Positions 34,248-43,678 of a stretch of 64,000 nucleotides of DNA are shown here, in pieces. Position 1 is the first letter of the stretch. Each line of letters begins with the position of its first letter. Under the pieces are notes generated by a model, which was not told where the DNA came from, searched no databases, and worked only from the letters and a program-made list of their open reading frames with translations. Source of the stretch: CBDFLT01 sp965249225 (GTDB taxonomy: Bacteria > Chloroflexota > Dehalococcoidia > Lucifugimonadales > G963668185); contig CBDFLT010000006.1 of the NCBI GenBank assembly GCA_965249225.1, positions 180,735 to 244,734 of the forward strand, in the 5' to 3' direction. Position numbers and translations under genes: made by a program.

Positions 34248-35240
34248 TCAGCTCCTTGCCGTAAGCCGGACCTGAGCTCTGGACTCCGCACGAAATACGT
34301 AGTCGGGCCTGGTCACGGTCAGGCTGCCGCCTCCGAGCTCCCTGAGAAGCCCGACTGCCGCCAGGAGCTTGGACTCCTCTACAACTATCGTCACAGCGTA
34401 CCAACCGCCGCCATCGCGGGTGTAAACCTTCGATATGGTGGGACCTCTGAGGCCGGAGATGTCGGCATGTCCCAGAACGTAGCTGGCGACTTCATCAGCC
34501 GTTTCGCCCTTCATGTTTGCGGTCACACTGTAGTAGTCCTCTGACTCCAGGTGCGCTTCTATTCGCTCCACCAGCGCCTTAGCCGCAGCGAGCCCCAATT
34601 CGTCTGAAGCCAAAGTATCCCTGTTTGCTATAAGACACGCTTGGGAGTCCGTGATGGAGCCGCCCCGAACGGTCTTTAGCCGGTTTTCACGCATCGTGGC
34701 GCCGGTCGATGAGATATCGGCGATGACATCGGCAGAGCCCGTGGCCGGCATGACCTCAATGGCCCCCGTGGAATGGACCAAGGAGAAGTAGCTGATTCCG
34801 CTCCTGAGTAGGAACTGCGACACGAGACGTGGGTACTTGGTGGCGATGCGAAGGTCGCTTCCCGCCTCTCTGAACTCCATCGAAAGGTCCGCCAGATCGG
34901 AGAGAGATGTGACATCCACCCACGAGTCGGGGATGCCAATGACCAGCTCACAGTGGCCGAAGCCGAGTTTCTCAATGACCACGTTGGCGTCGCCATCCTC
35001 GCGCCGCAGCTCGAGAAAACGGTCCAAGCCCACGATACCCATGTCCACCCTTCCTTCCTCCACCTGGGGGGTAACGTCGGCCGCCCGTTGGAAGACGACC
35101 GCGACACCTGGCGCAGCGGGTATTTCCGCGGTGTAGCGGCGCAGGTTGGTACGCAGCACACCGATGCCACATGAGCGGAGGAACATCAGCGCAGGCTCGT
35201 GGAGAGCCCCGTCGCTAGGAACCGCCAGTCGCAGCGCCAC
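34248..35240 (-). CDS. hisG: ATP phosphoribosyltransferase, long form
   Basis: The first enzyme of histidine synthesis, 330 aa. It has RLAVPSDGALHEPALMFL, VDMGIVGLDRFLE, the PRPP-binding loop EVMPATGSADVIADISSTG and the C-terminal regulatory ACT-like domain (SVTANMKGETADEVASYVLG, GPTISKVYTRDGGGWYAV). The C-domain makes it the long form, which normally binds histidine itself and does not need HisZ, yet a HisZ-like gene overlaps its 5' end by 26 nt. The GTG start follows GGAGGG. Confidence 0.94.
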   Translation of the reverse strand: MALRLAVPSDGALHEPALMFLRSCGIGVLRTNLRRYTAEIPAAPGVAVVFQRAADVTPQVEEGRVDMGIVGLDRFLELRREDGDANVVIEKLGFGHCELVIGIPDSWVDVTSLSDLADLSMEFREAGSDLRIATKYPRLVSQFLLRSGISYFSLVHSTGAIEVMPATGSADVIADISSTGATMRENRLKTVRGGSITDSQACLIANRDTLASDELGLAAAKALVERIEAHLESEDYYSVTANMKGETADEVASYVLGHADISGLRGPTISKVYTRDGGGWYAVTIVVEESKLLAAVGLLRELGGGSLTVTRPDYVFRAESRAQVRLTARS

Positions 35241-36489
35241 TACGCCCTCCAGCGCGAGATTTTATCGACTCTCTAGGCCTTGAAACAGCGCCCACGTCCA
35301 TAGCCTGTAGTACGGAATCCATGTTGTAAGCGAATCCCAGCGCCGGAACATCCTCGGCGGCACCAAGGGCTTTAACAAGCTCATCATAACGCCCTCCGCC
35401 GCCCAAGGCTGTGGAATCGCGGGCCTGTGTTGGGACCAGCTCGAACACGATCCCCGTGTAATAGGCGATGCCGCGTGCGAGTCCGAAGTCGAGCGTAAGC
35501 TCACTATCCGCCACGCCGTGGTCCACAAGCGCCTCAAGCACCGCGTCCAGTTCCTCGAGACGCGCCGCCGAAAGGCCACGCTCCGCAATCAGCCGCCTTA
35601 CCTCAGGCAACACGGTGTTCGCCGGTCCATCCATCCGGGCAAGGTCGTAAATAAGGCCAACCGCCTGCTCCAGTTTCTGCGGGTCGTCCGCTTCTCTCGT
35701 CTTTCGCATAAGGCGCGAAACAATTTGCTCGGGAGAGCGCCTTCCAGTGGGACCGGACATGCCCTCTTTGAGCATTTCTAGAATGAACCCTTGAACTGTC
35801 GCATCGTCCACGCCACGCACCTCAGGCAACGTGACGGAGTTCGCTGCCGACCTGAGAAGGCCGACTTCTTCCGCCCGTTTCAGTAGCGTGGTGATATCTG
35901 TCTGGCCGCTTTTTAGCTCATGCAGGTTGGTGACGGCGAACGCATTGGCCGAGTCCGAGAGCCCACACTGGGAAATCAGATCCTGCAGCATTCCCAGGTG
36001 ACCAAGGCGCACACGGCATCCCTTGAGTCCTAACTCCCGCAGACCGGACCAGGCCAACCAAACAGTCTCGGCATCCGCCTCAACCGACCCGTCGCCAACC
36101 ATCTCCGCGCCGGCCTGGGTAAACTGGCGGTAGCCACCGTTTTCGCCGTGATCGTAGCGGAACACGGGCCCGCAGTATTGCCAGCGAGAGGCACCCGGTT
36201 TCCCGCCCCGATTCGCGACGACATGCCTGATGACCGACGAGGTGAACTCGGGACGCAGGCTCACCGCGCGGCCCCCAGGATCGGTGAAAGTATAGAGCCG
36301 GCTGACCAACTCTCCTCCCGATTTCCGCACGAACAACTCCGTATCCTCCAGCACCGGCGTGCTGATGGGCTCGTAGTGGTGAGCCGCGAGGAAACGACTG
36401 AGCGTCTCGCAGGCCTTGCCCATCCGCTCGGCCTCTCTTCCGCTCAGGTCCCGCATGCCAGGTAGACGGCTGATCGGTTCTCTTGTCAA
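35215..36489 (-). CDS. hisZ: HisZ-like protein (HisRS paralogue without anticodon domain)
   Basis: A 424-aa class II synthetase-like protein. The core motifs are LRPEFTSSVIRHV, FRYDHGENGGYRQFTQAGAE, LDFGLARGIAYYTGIVFEL and GGGGRYDELVKALG. It ends soon after motif 3 (ALGFAYNMDSVLQ) with a short Arg/Ser-rich tail and lacks the C-terminal anticodon-binding domain of HisRS. That and its place at the head of the his operon argue for HisZ, the regulatory subunit of HisG. A true HisRS is not in the window. The TTG start is only moderately supported. Confidence 0.8.
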   Translation of the reverse strand: MTREPISRLPGMRDLSGREAERMGKACETLSRFLAAHHYEPISTPVLEDTELFVRKSGGELVSRLYTFTDPGGRAVSLRPEFTSSVIRHVVANRGGKPGASRWQYCGPVFRYDHGENGGYRQFTQAGAEMVGDGSVEADAETVWLAWSGLRELGLKGCRVRLGHLGMLQDLISQCGLSDSANAFAVTNLHELKSGQTDITTLLKRAEEVGLLRSAANSVTLPEVRGVDDATVQGFILEMLKEGMSGPTGRRSPEQIVSRLMRKTREADDPQKLEQAVGLIYDLARMDGPANTVLPEVRRLIAERGLSAARLEELDAVLEALVDHGVADSELTLDFGLARGIAYYTGIVFELVPTQARDSTALGGGGRYDELVKALGAAEDVPALGFAYNMDSVLQAMDVGAVSRPRESIKSRAGGRSGAATGGS

Positions 36490-36685
36490 AATCCCAGGCT
36501 CCCCATGGAATAGGGCTATTTTACACTACCCAACTTGTCGCCATCAACGAATATGAGCGGTGCTTCCCACGACCGCTCACCTATACCTGTCTCAGGTTCC
36601 CCCTATTTCTGGTGCCTTTCAGATTCGAAGATGCAGAGGTTTTTTCTCTTCTGCCAGCCCCTGTCTGCGCAAACCGTCTCGAATC

Positions 36686-36714
36686 TTGACTGGGAAGCGT
36701 AGTTGAGACATAAT
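36686..36714 (+). promoter_or_regulatory. Promoter for the padR operon
   Basis: TTGACT at 36686-36691 and CATAAT at 36709-36714 are separated by 17 bp. Transcription from near 36721 rules out an in-frame ATG at 36703 as the padR start and favours the TTG at 36754 behind GGAGG. Confidence 0.6.
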
Positions 36715-36753
36715 CCGATAGCCCAGAGCCGTTACTTTGGAGGCGCCGTAAGC

Positions 36754-37086
36754 TTGTACCACAATGAATTGTTGAAAGGAAGCACGGAAACCCTCCTACT
36801 TGCCCTCCTTTCTGAAAAGCCAATGTACGGCTATCAGATCGTCAAGGTGATGGACCAGAGAAGCAGTGGATACTTTCACTTGAAGGAGGGGACCCTCTAC
36901 CCAGCCCTGCATCGGTTGGAGCGAAATGGTCGGCTCCAGGGTAGATGGGAACAGTCCGATAATGGACAAAGCCGTCGGTACTATTACATCACGCTTACGG
37001 GACGAGCCAGACTCGGGGCAATGCTCGAGGAGTGGCACCGCTTCACCAAGGCCGTGAATCTAGTAGCTGAACCAGACGTCAGCTAG
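36754..37086 (+). CDS. PadR-family transcriptional regulator
   Basis: A 110-aa winged-helix repressor. It has ELLKGSTETLLLALLSEKPMYGYQIVK, EGTLYPALHRLERNGRLQGRW and SRRYYYITLTGRARL, the full PadR core. The TTG start at 36754 follows GGAGG. It is divergent from the his operon and followed after 23 nt by a multi-span membrane protein with a HAAS-like N-terminus, the usual partner in PadR operons. Such pairs often sense membrane-active compounds and repress themselves. Confidence 0.88.
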   Translation: MYHNELLKGSTETLLLALLSEKPMYGYQIVKVMDQRSSGYFHLKEGTLYPALHRLERNGRLQGRWEQSDNGQSRRYYYITLTGRARLGAMLEEWHRFTKAVNLVAEPDVS

Positions 37087-37109
37087 ACCTTCAGAGGACA
37101 GTACTCCCA

Positions 37110-38084
37110 ATGTCTGTACGAGTGCTTTTTGGATATCTCAACGACCTTAGCAGGCAGCTATACCTGGAGCCGCCGAAGGAACGTGAGATACTCGACGAGC
37201 TAAAAGGCCACATAGAGGACAGCGCCACGGAGCTGATAGAGGCGGGTACGCCATCCCACGAGGCTCACACGCTCGCCCTCCATCAGCTCGGAGCCTCGAA
37301 AAGCCTCGCCCGCAAACTTTACGAGGTACACGCTCAAAGCACGTGGCCTCACACTGTGTTGGCGGTCCTACCCCACCTTCTTCTAGCGCTGATGTTCGGC
37401 CTTCAACTTTGGACTACTCCCGGGTGGATAATCCTGATGCTGGTGGTTGCCACCGTAATCAGTATATTCGGGTGGAGTAAGGGGCGTCCCACGTGGACTT
37501 ACCCCTGGCTGGGCTACTGCCTCGTTGCCCCTCTAGTGTCGTGGGGCCTGGCGATGAGCGCGGTGGTGTACGGGGCGTGGAGCATCTTGACCAGGGGTAC
37601 GCTTCCACTCTCGATGCCCATTTATCTGGTCTGCTTCGCGTACATCGCGTTCTCGCTTTGGGTGGTCATTCGGATCGTGACAAGGGTAGTAAGGCGAGAC
37701 TGGCTGATGGCCTCGTTAGCCGTGCTGCCGTTCCCGTTCCTGGTGTACTGGTTTATTTACTTCTACGACAGGACCGACCTGAAGAGCATGAACCTGGGCC
37801 TACACGACGTAGACAACATCGCGGCCATTGTGTTCCTGATACTAGCCGCGGCCACGGCAATTTTCTTCCGCATAGGACGGAGGCTAGTGAGGGTCGCTCT
37901 TCTGGCCATAACAGCCCCCTCAATGGTGGTTCTCGCCTGGCTGAGCTATCAGGGCGGGCGTGGGTACATGGCCATGTTTGTTTTCCTGGCCCTCTCGCTG
38001 CTGCTGCTACTGGCCCCCGCTCTTCTCGATCGCAAGATCAACCGCTCGAGCGAGCCCACCATCCTTCCGAGCGAGTCTGACTGA
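37110..38084 (+). CDS. Membrane protein partner of PadR (HAAS-like N-terminus)
   Basis: A 324-aa protein. The first ~75 residues are soluble and helical (YLEPPKEREILDELKGHIED, ALHQLGASKSLARKLYEVH), resembling the HAAS domain that often accompanies PadR regulators. About eight hydrophobic helices follow (TVLAVLPHLLLALMFGLQLW through LALSLLLLLAPALL). Its function is not known. It probably acts with the upstream PadR protein as a membrane sensor or transporter, which is inference from gene order. Confidence 0.72.
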   Translation: MSVRVLFGYLNDLSRQLYLEPPKEREILDELKGHIEDSATELIEAGTPSHEAHTLALHQLGASKSLARKLYEVHAQSTWPHTVLAVLPHLLLALMFGLQLWTTPGWIILMLVVATVISIFGWSKGRPTWTYPWLGYCLVAPLVSWGLAMSAVVYGAWSILTRGTLPLSMPIYLVCFAYIAFSLWVVIRIVTRVVRRDWLMASLAVLPFPFLVYWFIYFYDRTDLKSMNLGLHDVDNIAAIVFLILAAATAIFFRIGRRLVRVALLAITAPSMVVLAWLSYQGGRGYMAMFVFLALSLLLLLAPALLDRKINRSSEPTILPSESD

Positions 38085-38103
38085 CCCCTTGGGAGATAGC
38101 CGA

Positions 38104-38967
38104 GTGCGCCAGAGGGCCCGGGTTGCCGTGGTCGTAGACAGCGCGGCATCGCTACCTTCGGACCTCCGCCAGCAACCCCAGATGCACGTGGTGCCAATGC
38201 ATCTGGACTTCGATGGCAAGGCCTTCCTCGACGGCCGCGATCTGAGCCCCACCGAGTTCTACCGTATGCTGCGGGGGATGCGTACCCTTCCTACCACCTC
38301 GGCCCCGTCGCCTCAGGGGTTCCTCGAGGTCTTGCGCACGGCAGCCCAGGAAGCGGAATCCATCCTTTGCCTTACGGTCTCTCCAGAGTTCAGCGCCTCG
38401 TTCAATTCGGCCAGGACGGCCGCCGCGCAGGCCGAGCATGAGCTTCCCGACACCAAGGTCTCGGTACTGGACACTGAGACCGCCGCGGGGGGAGAGGCCC
38501 TCGTCGCGCTGGCGGCTTGGCGATCCGCCAGAGACGGCGGAGCGCTCGAGGAGGTTCTGGAACAGGCCACGCGTGTAATCCCTCGTGTAACGCTCTTCGC
38601 CTACATAGACACGCTCTACTATCTATGGAGGGGTGGACGCGTACCGAGGATAGCCCACGCCGGCACTGCTCTTTTGCGCATCAAACCCGTGCTGGAGATG
38701 GGAAAAGGCAAGGTCCGCCACATAGCGAGGCCGAGAACGCGCCGACGCGCCACTCAGAAGCTCCTGGACTTGACCAGGGCAAGAGCGGGCGATGGCATCC
38801 TGCACGCTTCCGTTATCCACGCGGATGCGGAGGAGGAGGCCGAGGGACTGAGACGGAGGATCGACTCTGAGTTTGAGTGTGTGGAGCTGTTTATCAGCGA
38901 GTTCTCCCCCGTCATGGGAAGCCACACGGGCCCAGGACTCCTGGGCGTCGCCTTCTGGACCGAGTGA
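38104..38967 (+). CDS. DegV family fatty-acid-binding protein
   Basis: A 287-aa protein with the DegV pattern: VAVVVDSAASLPSDL, a substrate-contact segment TSAPSPQGFLEVL, SILCLTVSPEFSASFNSARTA, TLYYLWRGGRVPRIA and a C-terminal SPVMGSHTGPGLLGVAFW. DegV/FakB proteins hold a fatty acid for phosphorylation by FakA; no fakA is in the window. The start is the GTG at 38104, 19 nt after the membrane-protein gene, so it probably belongs to the padR transcript. Confidence 0.88.
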   Translation: MRQRARVAVVVDSAASLPSDLRQQPQMHVVPMHLDFDGKAFLDGRDLSPTEFYRMLRGMRTLPTTSAPSPQGFLEVLRTAAQEAESILCLTVSPEFSASFNSARTAAAQAEHELPDTKVSVLDTETAAGGEALVALAAWRSARDGGALEEVLEQATRVIPRVTLFAYIDTLYYLWRGGRVPRIAHAGTALLRIKPVLEMGKGKVRHIARPRTRRRATQKLLDLTRARAGDGILHASVIHADAEEEAEGLRRRIDSEFECVELFISEFSPVMGSHTGPGLLGVAFWTE

Positions 38968-40269
38968 CTAGATCGAGGCGAGGACCTCGTCGGCCGCGGC
39001 AAGGGTCTGCTCCACGTCCTCCTCGGTATGGGCGGAAGAAACGAACCAACCTCCCCCATCCTTAAGGCGCACACCCCGCTCAAACATCCCGCTCCGGAAT
39101 TTAGCATACTTGTCCCGGTCGGCGCTGGCCGCATGGGAACGGTAGTCATATATCTCAGGGGCGTCCGTGAACGTCAGCGCGAAGATCGGCCCAGGGCCCT
39201 GTACCAGCAGAGGGACCTCATGCTTTCTGGCGCTATCCTGCAGGCCATCGATGAGGGCGGTCCCTATAGAGTACAACTTGCGACACACGGCGCCGTCGTT
39301 CTCCAGCAGCCTGCTCAGGGACGCTTCGGTGGCCGCCATGGCCATCACGTTGCTGTTCACCGTTCCGGCGTGAAGCGCGGTGCCATCCGCCACCAAGGTC
39401 ATTATGTCCTTTTTGCCCGCCAGCATCGACACAGGGAACCCTCCCCCCATCGCCTTGGCGAAAGTAGAGAGGTCAGGTGTCACATCCAGCAGCTGCTGCG
39501 CACCACCTTTTGCTACCCGGAACCCGGTGATGACCTCGTCGAATATCAAGACTACGCCCCGCTCGTCGCAGAGCGCCCGAATCTCCTCCAGGTAGCCAGG
39601 CCTGGGTATTATGCAGTTCGTATTGAACATAATGGGTTCGGTCAGGATGGCGGCAACGTCGTCGCCCTCTCGGTCCAGTGCCCGACGGACGGCATTCACG
39701 TCATTCCACGGAAGGACAATGATTTCACCCGCGGAGCCGGGCGACATTCCCGATGACCCGGGAACGGGGACCGGTGAGTCGGGGGCACCGGACTTGCCAA
39801 GCGCGGGCGCCGTACTATAAAGCACGCTGTCCAGCCAGCCGTGGTAGTGGCCTTCGAACTTTATAAACTTGGTACGACCGGTGTAGGCTCGTGCAAGCCG
39901 CAGCGCCGCCTGCACCACCTCAGTCCCGGAGCTGGAGAAACGCACCAGCTCGGCCGAAGGCACCGTCTTCTGTACCATTTCAGACACGGAGATCTCAAGC
40001 TCGTGCTGCGCGCCGAAGACCTGGCCGCGTTGCATCGCACCGGCCACCGCTTCCTGCAAGAAATCGGGCGCATGACCGAATATATCTGGGCCCTGGCCGA
40101 GCACGTAGTCGATGTACTCATTCCCATCGGCATCGTATATGCGAGAGCCCTTGGCCCGCTCGAAGAAAAGTGGAAAAGGATACTCTCCCATGCGGACCTG
40201 GCTGCTCACCCCGCCGGCCAGCGATCGCTTGGAGCGCTCCCAGAGCTGGCGGCTCTTGTCCAACTTCAT
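38968..40269 (-). CDS. Class III aminotransferase, glutamate-1-semialdehyde aminomutase-like
   Basis: A 433-aa PLP enzyme of the GSAM-like class III group. It has ERSKRSLAGGVSSQVRMGEY, SSGTEVVQAALRLARAYTGR, KFEGHYHGW, LIFDEVITGFR and the PLP lysine in LSTFAKAMGGGFPVS. No other heme genes are next to it, so it may be a paralogue with another amino-group substrate rather than HemL. The ATG follows AGGAG. It is convergent with degV, with no gap. Confidence 0.88.
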   Translation of the reverse strand: MKLDKSRQLWERSKRSLAGGVSSQVRMGEYPFPLFFERAKGSRIYDADGNEYIDYVLGQGPDIFGHAPDFLQEAVAGAMQRGQVFGAQHELEISVSEMVQKTVPSAELVRFSSSGTEVVQAALRLARAYTGRTKFIKFEGHYHGWLDSVLYSTAPALGKSGAPDSPVPVPGSSGMSPGSAGEIIVLPWNDVNAVRRALDREGDDVAAILTEPIMFNTNCIIPRPGYLEEIRALCDERGVVLIFDEVITGFRVAKGGAQQLLDVTPDLSTFAKAMGGGFPVSMLAGKKDIMTLVADGTALHAGTVNSNVMAMAATEASLSRLLENDGAVCRKLYSIGTALIDGLQDSARKHEVPLLVQGPGPIFALTFTDAPEIYDYRSHAASADRDKYAKFRSGMFERGVRLKDGGGWFVSSAHTEEDVEQTLAAADEVLASI

Positions 40270-40398
40270 TGTGGACTCTCCTGTTCTGGTTGAGGTCTGA
40301 GGAGAGTGTATTTCCCGGCATCTGCGGCGTCAACCACCGCGCATCCGACGTGCTAGAATCTGTTGAACCATCTGTCCTCACAGGCAGGAACTCCGCCA

Positions 40399-42751
40399 GT
40401 GAACCTTCCGCGTTTATTTTTTCGCCTCCTGCTGGGGCAGAGGCTTCCAATCACCAGCGACGCCCTCGAAGTGCCCGGAATCGAGCGCCCCATCCTCATT
40501 CGGCGTGACCGGTACGCCATTCCATACATCGAAGCGGAGAGCGACCAGGACGCATGGTACGGCCTGGGCTTCTGCCAGGGGCAGGACCGGGCCTTCCAGA
40601 TAGAGCTGACGATGAGGGTGGCGCGCGGAACTCTGGCCGAGATCATAGGCGCTAAAGGTCTGGTGGTGGACCGTCTCTCCCGGCGTATTGGATTCCACCG
40701 CTCGGCCGAACGGCAACTGCCTGTCCTCGATGACGATGTACGGCAGGTGATCCACGCGTTCGCCGAGGGTGTGACCAGTGGCGCAACCCTCGGGTCCCGT
40801 CGCCACGCACATGAGTTCACCCTTCTTCGTCGCAAGCCTACGCCCTTTACAACAGCCGACGTTCTGGCCATCGTCAAGCTGCAGGCCTTTGCTCTCGCCT
40901 CCAACTGGGACTCCGAGTTGGCGCGGATGAAAGTCCTCACCGAGGATGGACCAGAGGCGCTTGCGGCGCTGGACCCGGCTTACCCCGAATGGCACCCGGT
41001 GTCCTCACCGGTCGGTGGCACCGCCGGGCCCGCGATAGACCGGCTGGCCGAGGACCTGGCCGAGTTTGGAAGGAACTTCAGTATCGGAGGCGCCTCGAAC
41101 AACTGGACCATCGCACCCTCTCGGACCACGACGGGCCGAGCCATTCTGGCCAACGATCCTCATTTGACGCCTTCTCTCCCTCCAAACTGGTATCTCGCTC
41201 AAATCCGTACCCCTGAGTGGGCCGTTGCGGGGGCCGCCTTCATCGGATCGCCTGGAATCGTAGCGGGCCACAACGGCGTGGCCGCATGGGGGGTTACGGC
41301 GGGCCTGGTGGACAACACCGATCTTTTCGTGGAAGAGACCGGGGCGGACGGCCGAAGCGTCCGCGAAGGAGACCGATTCGTTCCCTGTGAGGTCAGGACA
41401 GAGACCATCAACATCGGACCAAAAGCGACGACTGAGGAGGAGGTGATAATTACCCCTCGTGGCCCGATCGTCGGGCCCGCTCTTGGCGACGAGAAGTGGG
41501 CGCTGTCTATTCGCCGCCGTGTGGTTGGATCCCCGTCCCCTGGAGGGCTTCCTGAGGATACACAGATGCCACACATTCGAGCAGTTCCGACACGCCTTCG
41601 AGAAGTGGCCGTTGACGTCGCTCAACATGGTCTACGCCGACACGTCCGGCACCATCGGGTGGCAGCTTGTGGGCGAAGCCCCACAGCGTCTCAAGGGCTG
41701 GGGTACGCTCCCGCTCCACGGCCCGGACGCCGATGTAGGCTGGCATGAAGACCATGTCCCCTTCGACGAGATGCCCCACCTGTCTGACCCGGATACAGGC
41801 TTCCTCGCCACGGCAAACAACCAGCCAACCTCGGAAGGTCACGGGCCTTTCCTAGGTGTGGACTGGATCGACGGCTACCGGCTGGCCCGGATCGTCGAGG
41901 CCCTCGGGTCCCGAGACGACTGGGATATCAAGAGCGTACAGGCGCTCCAGATGGACGAAAAGTCCGTTCCGTGGCAGGAGCTACGACAGACGGTCCTGGC
42001 ATCACCGGTAAACACGGAGGATGGTAGACGTGGGCTCGACCTGCTGGAGTCTTGGGACGGCGTCGTTTCCGCGGAGTCCGCCGCCGCCACGCTGTTCGAG
42101 TTCTTCATTAGCGAGATGGCAAACCGCGTGGCGCGGAGCAAGGCACCGCGGTCCGTGGCCTGGGTGGTAGGAAAAGGATTCAACCCCGTTGTCCCCTACA
42201 CCATCTTCAGCGTCCGCCGCATCGGCCACCTGTCCCGCCTCTTGCAAGAGCAGCCCCAAGGGTGGTTCGAGCGTCCGTGGCCGGATGAGACGGCGGACGC
42301 GTTAGCGTCGGCAGTCGGTCAGCTCAAGGAACGGTTCGGCGAGGACCGCACACGTTGGACGTGGGGTCGGGTCCGGCCCCTCACTCTCAAGCATCCGCTC
42401 GCCGAGATATCCCTCTTTAGACCGGTGTTCAACCTCGGGCCGTTTCCGTGGGGCGGCGACGCCAACACTGTGAGTCAGGCGGCGTTTGGGCCTTAAAGGC
42501 CCACGGCCAATCCCCATTTTACCGCCTCTCTGCGCATGGTCCTCGACGTGGGCAACTGGGAGGAGAGCCGATTCTCCCTACCAGGAGGCCAGTCCGGGAA
42601 TCCCGTCTCTCCGCATTACGACGACCTGTTTCCGTTTTGGCTCCGCGGCGACGGCGTTCCGATAGCATGGTCGCCCATGGAAGTACAGAGGAACACCCGC
42701 GAGGTCCTGCGGCTGACGCCCAAAAACTCTCCCCTTAATAGCGTTACTTAA
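40399..42751 (+). pseudogene. Penicillin acylase family protein, broken by a frameshift and a stop
   Basis: The three parts together give the ~780-aa Ntn-hydrolase precursor expected for this family: an alpha part (ESDQDAWYGLGFCQGQDRAF), the autocleavage/nucleophile region FSIGGASNNWTIAPS, then HNGVAAWGVTAGLVDNTDLF. Near 41513-41519 an extra C (CGCCGCC) shifts the frame by one; removing it joins WALSIR to AVWLDPRPLEGF. Further on, TAA at 42494-42496 interrupts QAAFGP and the conserved C-terminus (LRMVLDVGNWEESRFSLPGG, QSGNPVSPHYDD) in the same frame, as from a TTA-to-TAA change. Two lesions make a real pseudogene more likely than a single sequencing error. The start is the GTG at 40399 or the TTG at 40363. 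Confidence 0.85.
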
Positions 42752-42869
42752 GAAGCAACTCGACGTTCCGGATGTGGGGCCACCCAAAGAGGCCGTCCAG
42801 GGAGGACGGGTTGGAGCGCCCGTCGATTCGCGCTCAAACGCGCGGGCGAGCCCCTTGCCGAGGCGATAT

Positions 42870-43439
42870 CTACTCGCAGTGCTCGTCCAGCCATGAGGCC
42901 ACGTCCACGCACATTATTTTCACCCCTTGAGCGAAGCCGGTGCCCTTGCTTAGCTCAAGCTGGACCGGCGGGATGGTTACGGAAATGAACATTTTGCACG
43001 TCCAAGACCCATTCAGATTCTTCTGAAAGGCCTCGCACGGCGGCTTCTGGTACGTCAGCACCTCATCAAGGGGTATTGCGGCGGTTGGCTCCACTTCTGA
43101 AAACGACATCTCAGAGCCCTCTTCTACCTTGAACTCCCAGACCGTGCCCGTAGCCGGACTCCCCAGTTGGATTTTATCGCCATCATTCAGGAACCGGGCT
43201 TCGGTCTCCACCTTCTGAGCGTTAACGAAGGTACCGTTACGGCTGCCCAGATCATGAACCCAGTAACCTTTGTCGTCAGACTGGATCTTGGCGTGCCTGC
43301 GCGAAACAGATGAGTGCTCCACGACGATGTCGTTCTTTGACTCGCGGCCCAGCGTTGTGACCCCGGCGTGAAGGGAGACACCGCAACCGTCGAAGGGTCC
43401 GCCATGGACCAGTAGTTTTGCTCTGTGAATACCGGTCAC
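42870..43439 (-). CDS. FHA domain protein
   Basis: A 189-aa protein starting at the GTG at 43439 behind GGGAGAG. The N-terminal ~100 residues are a forkhead-associated domain with phosphothreonine-binding motifs TLGRESKNDIVV, SSVSRRHAKI and HDLGSRNGTFVN. The C-terminal half has four Cys (PPCEAFQKNLNGSWTCKMF, KIMCVDVASW, DEHC) and may bind metal or form disulfides. FHA proteins read Ser/Thr-kinase phosphorylation; the large kinase at 48328-51921 is a possible partner, by inference only. Confidence 0.85.
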   Translation of the reverse strand: MTGIHRAKLLVHGGPFDGCGVSLHAGVTTLGRESKNDIVVEHSSVSRRHAKIQSDDKGYWVHDLGSRNGTFVNAQKVETEARFLNDGDKIQLGSPATGTVWEFKVEEGSEMSFSEVEPTAAIPLDEVLTYQKPPCEAFQKNLNGSWTCKMFISVTIPPVQLELSKGTGFAQGVKIMCVDVASWLDEHCE

Positions 43440-43609
43440 CTGTCTCTCCCAACCAGTGAGCCACCCTACCTGCATTCAGGCGATGAGCAGCGTTGGATGA
43501 GCGTGAGTTTAGCAGCGGGCAACGGCTCGGTCAACAGAACCCGAAATAGACGGTCAGACGGCGTAAGAGTCTCGCTCGCATCAGTGGACTAAGTGCACCG
43601 TCGCAGCGA

Positions 43610-43639
43610 TTGCGACCGCAACATCCACTCGAATATAAT
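43610..43639 (+). promoter_or_regulatory. Promoter for the alcohol dehydrogenase gene
   Basis: TTGCGA at 43610-43615 and a perfect TATAAT at 43634-43639 are 18 bp apart. The predicted start is near 43646, about 33 nt before the ATG. Confidence 0.6.
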
Positions 43640-43678
43640 CGTGGCCTTGGAAGGAATATCAGAAAGGATGACTCATAA

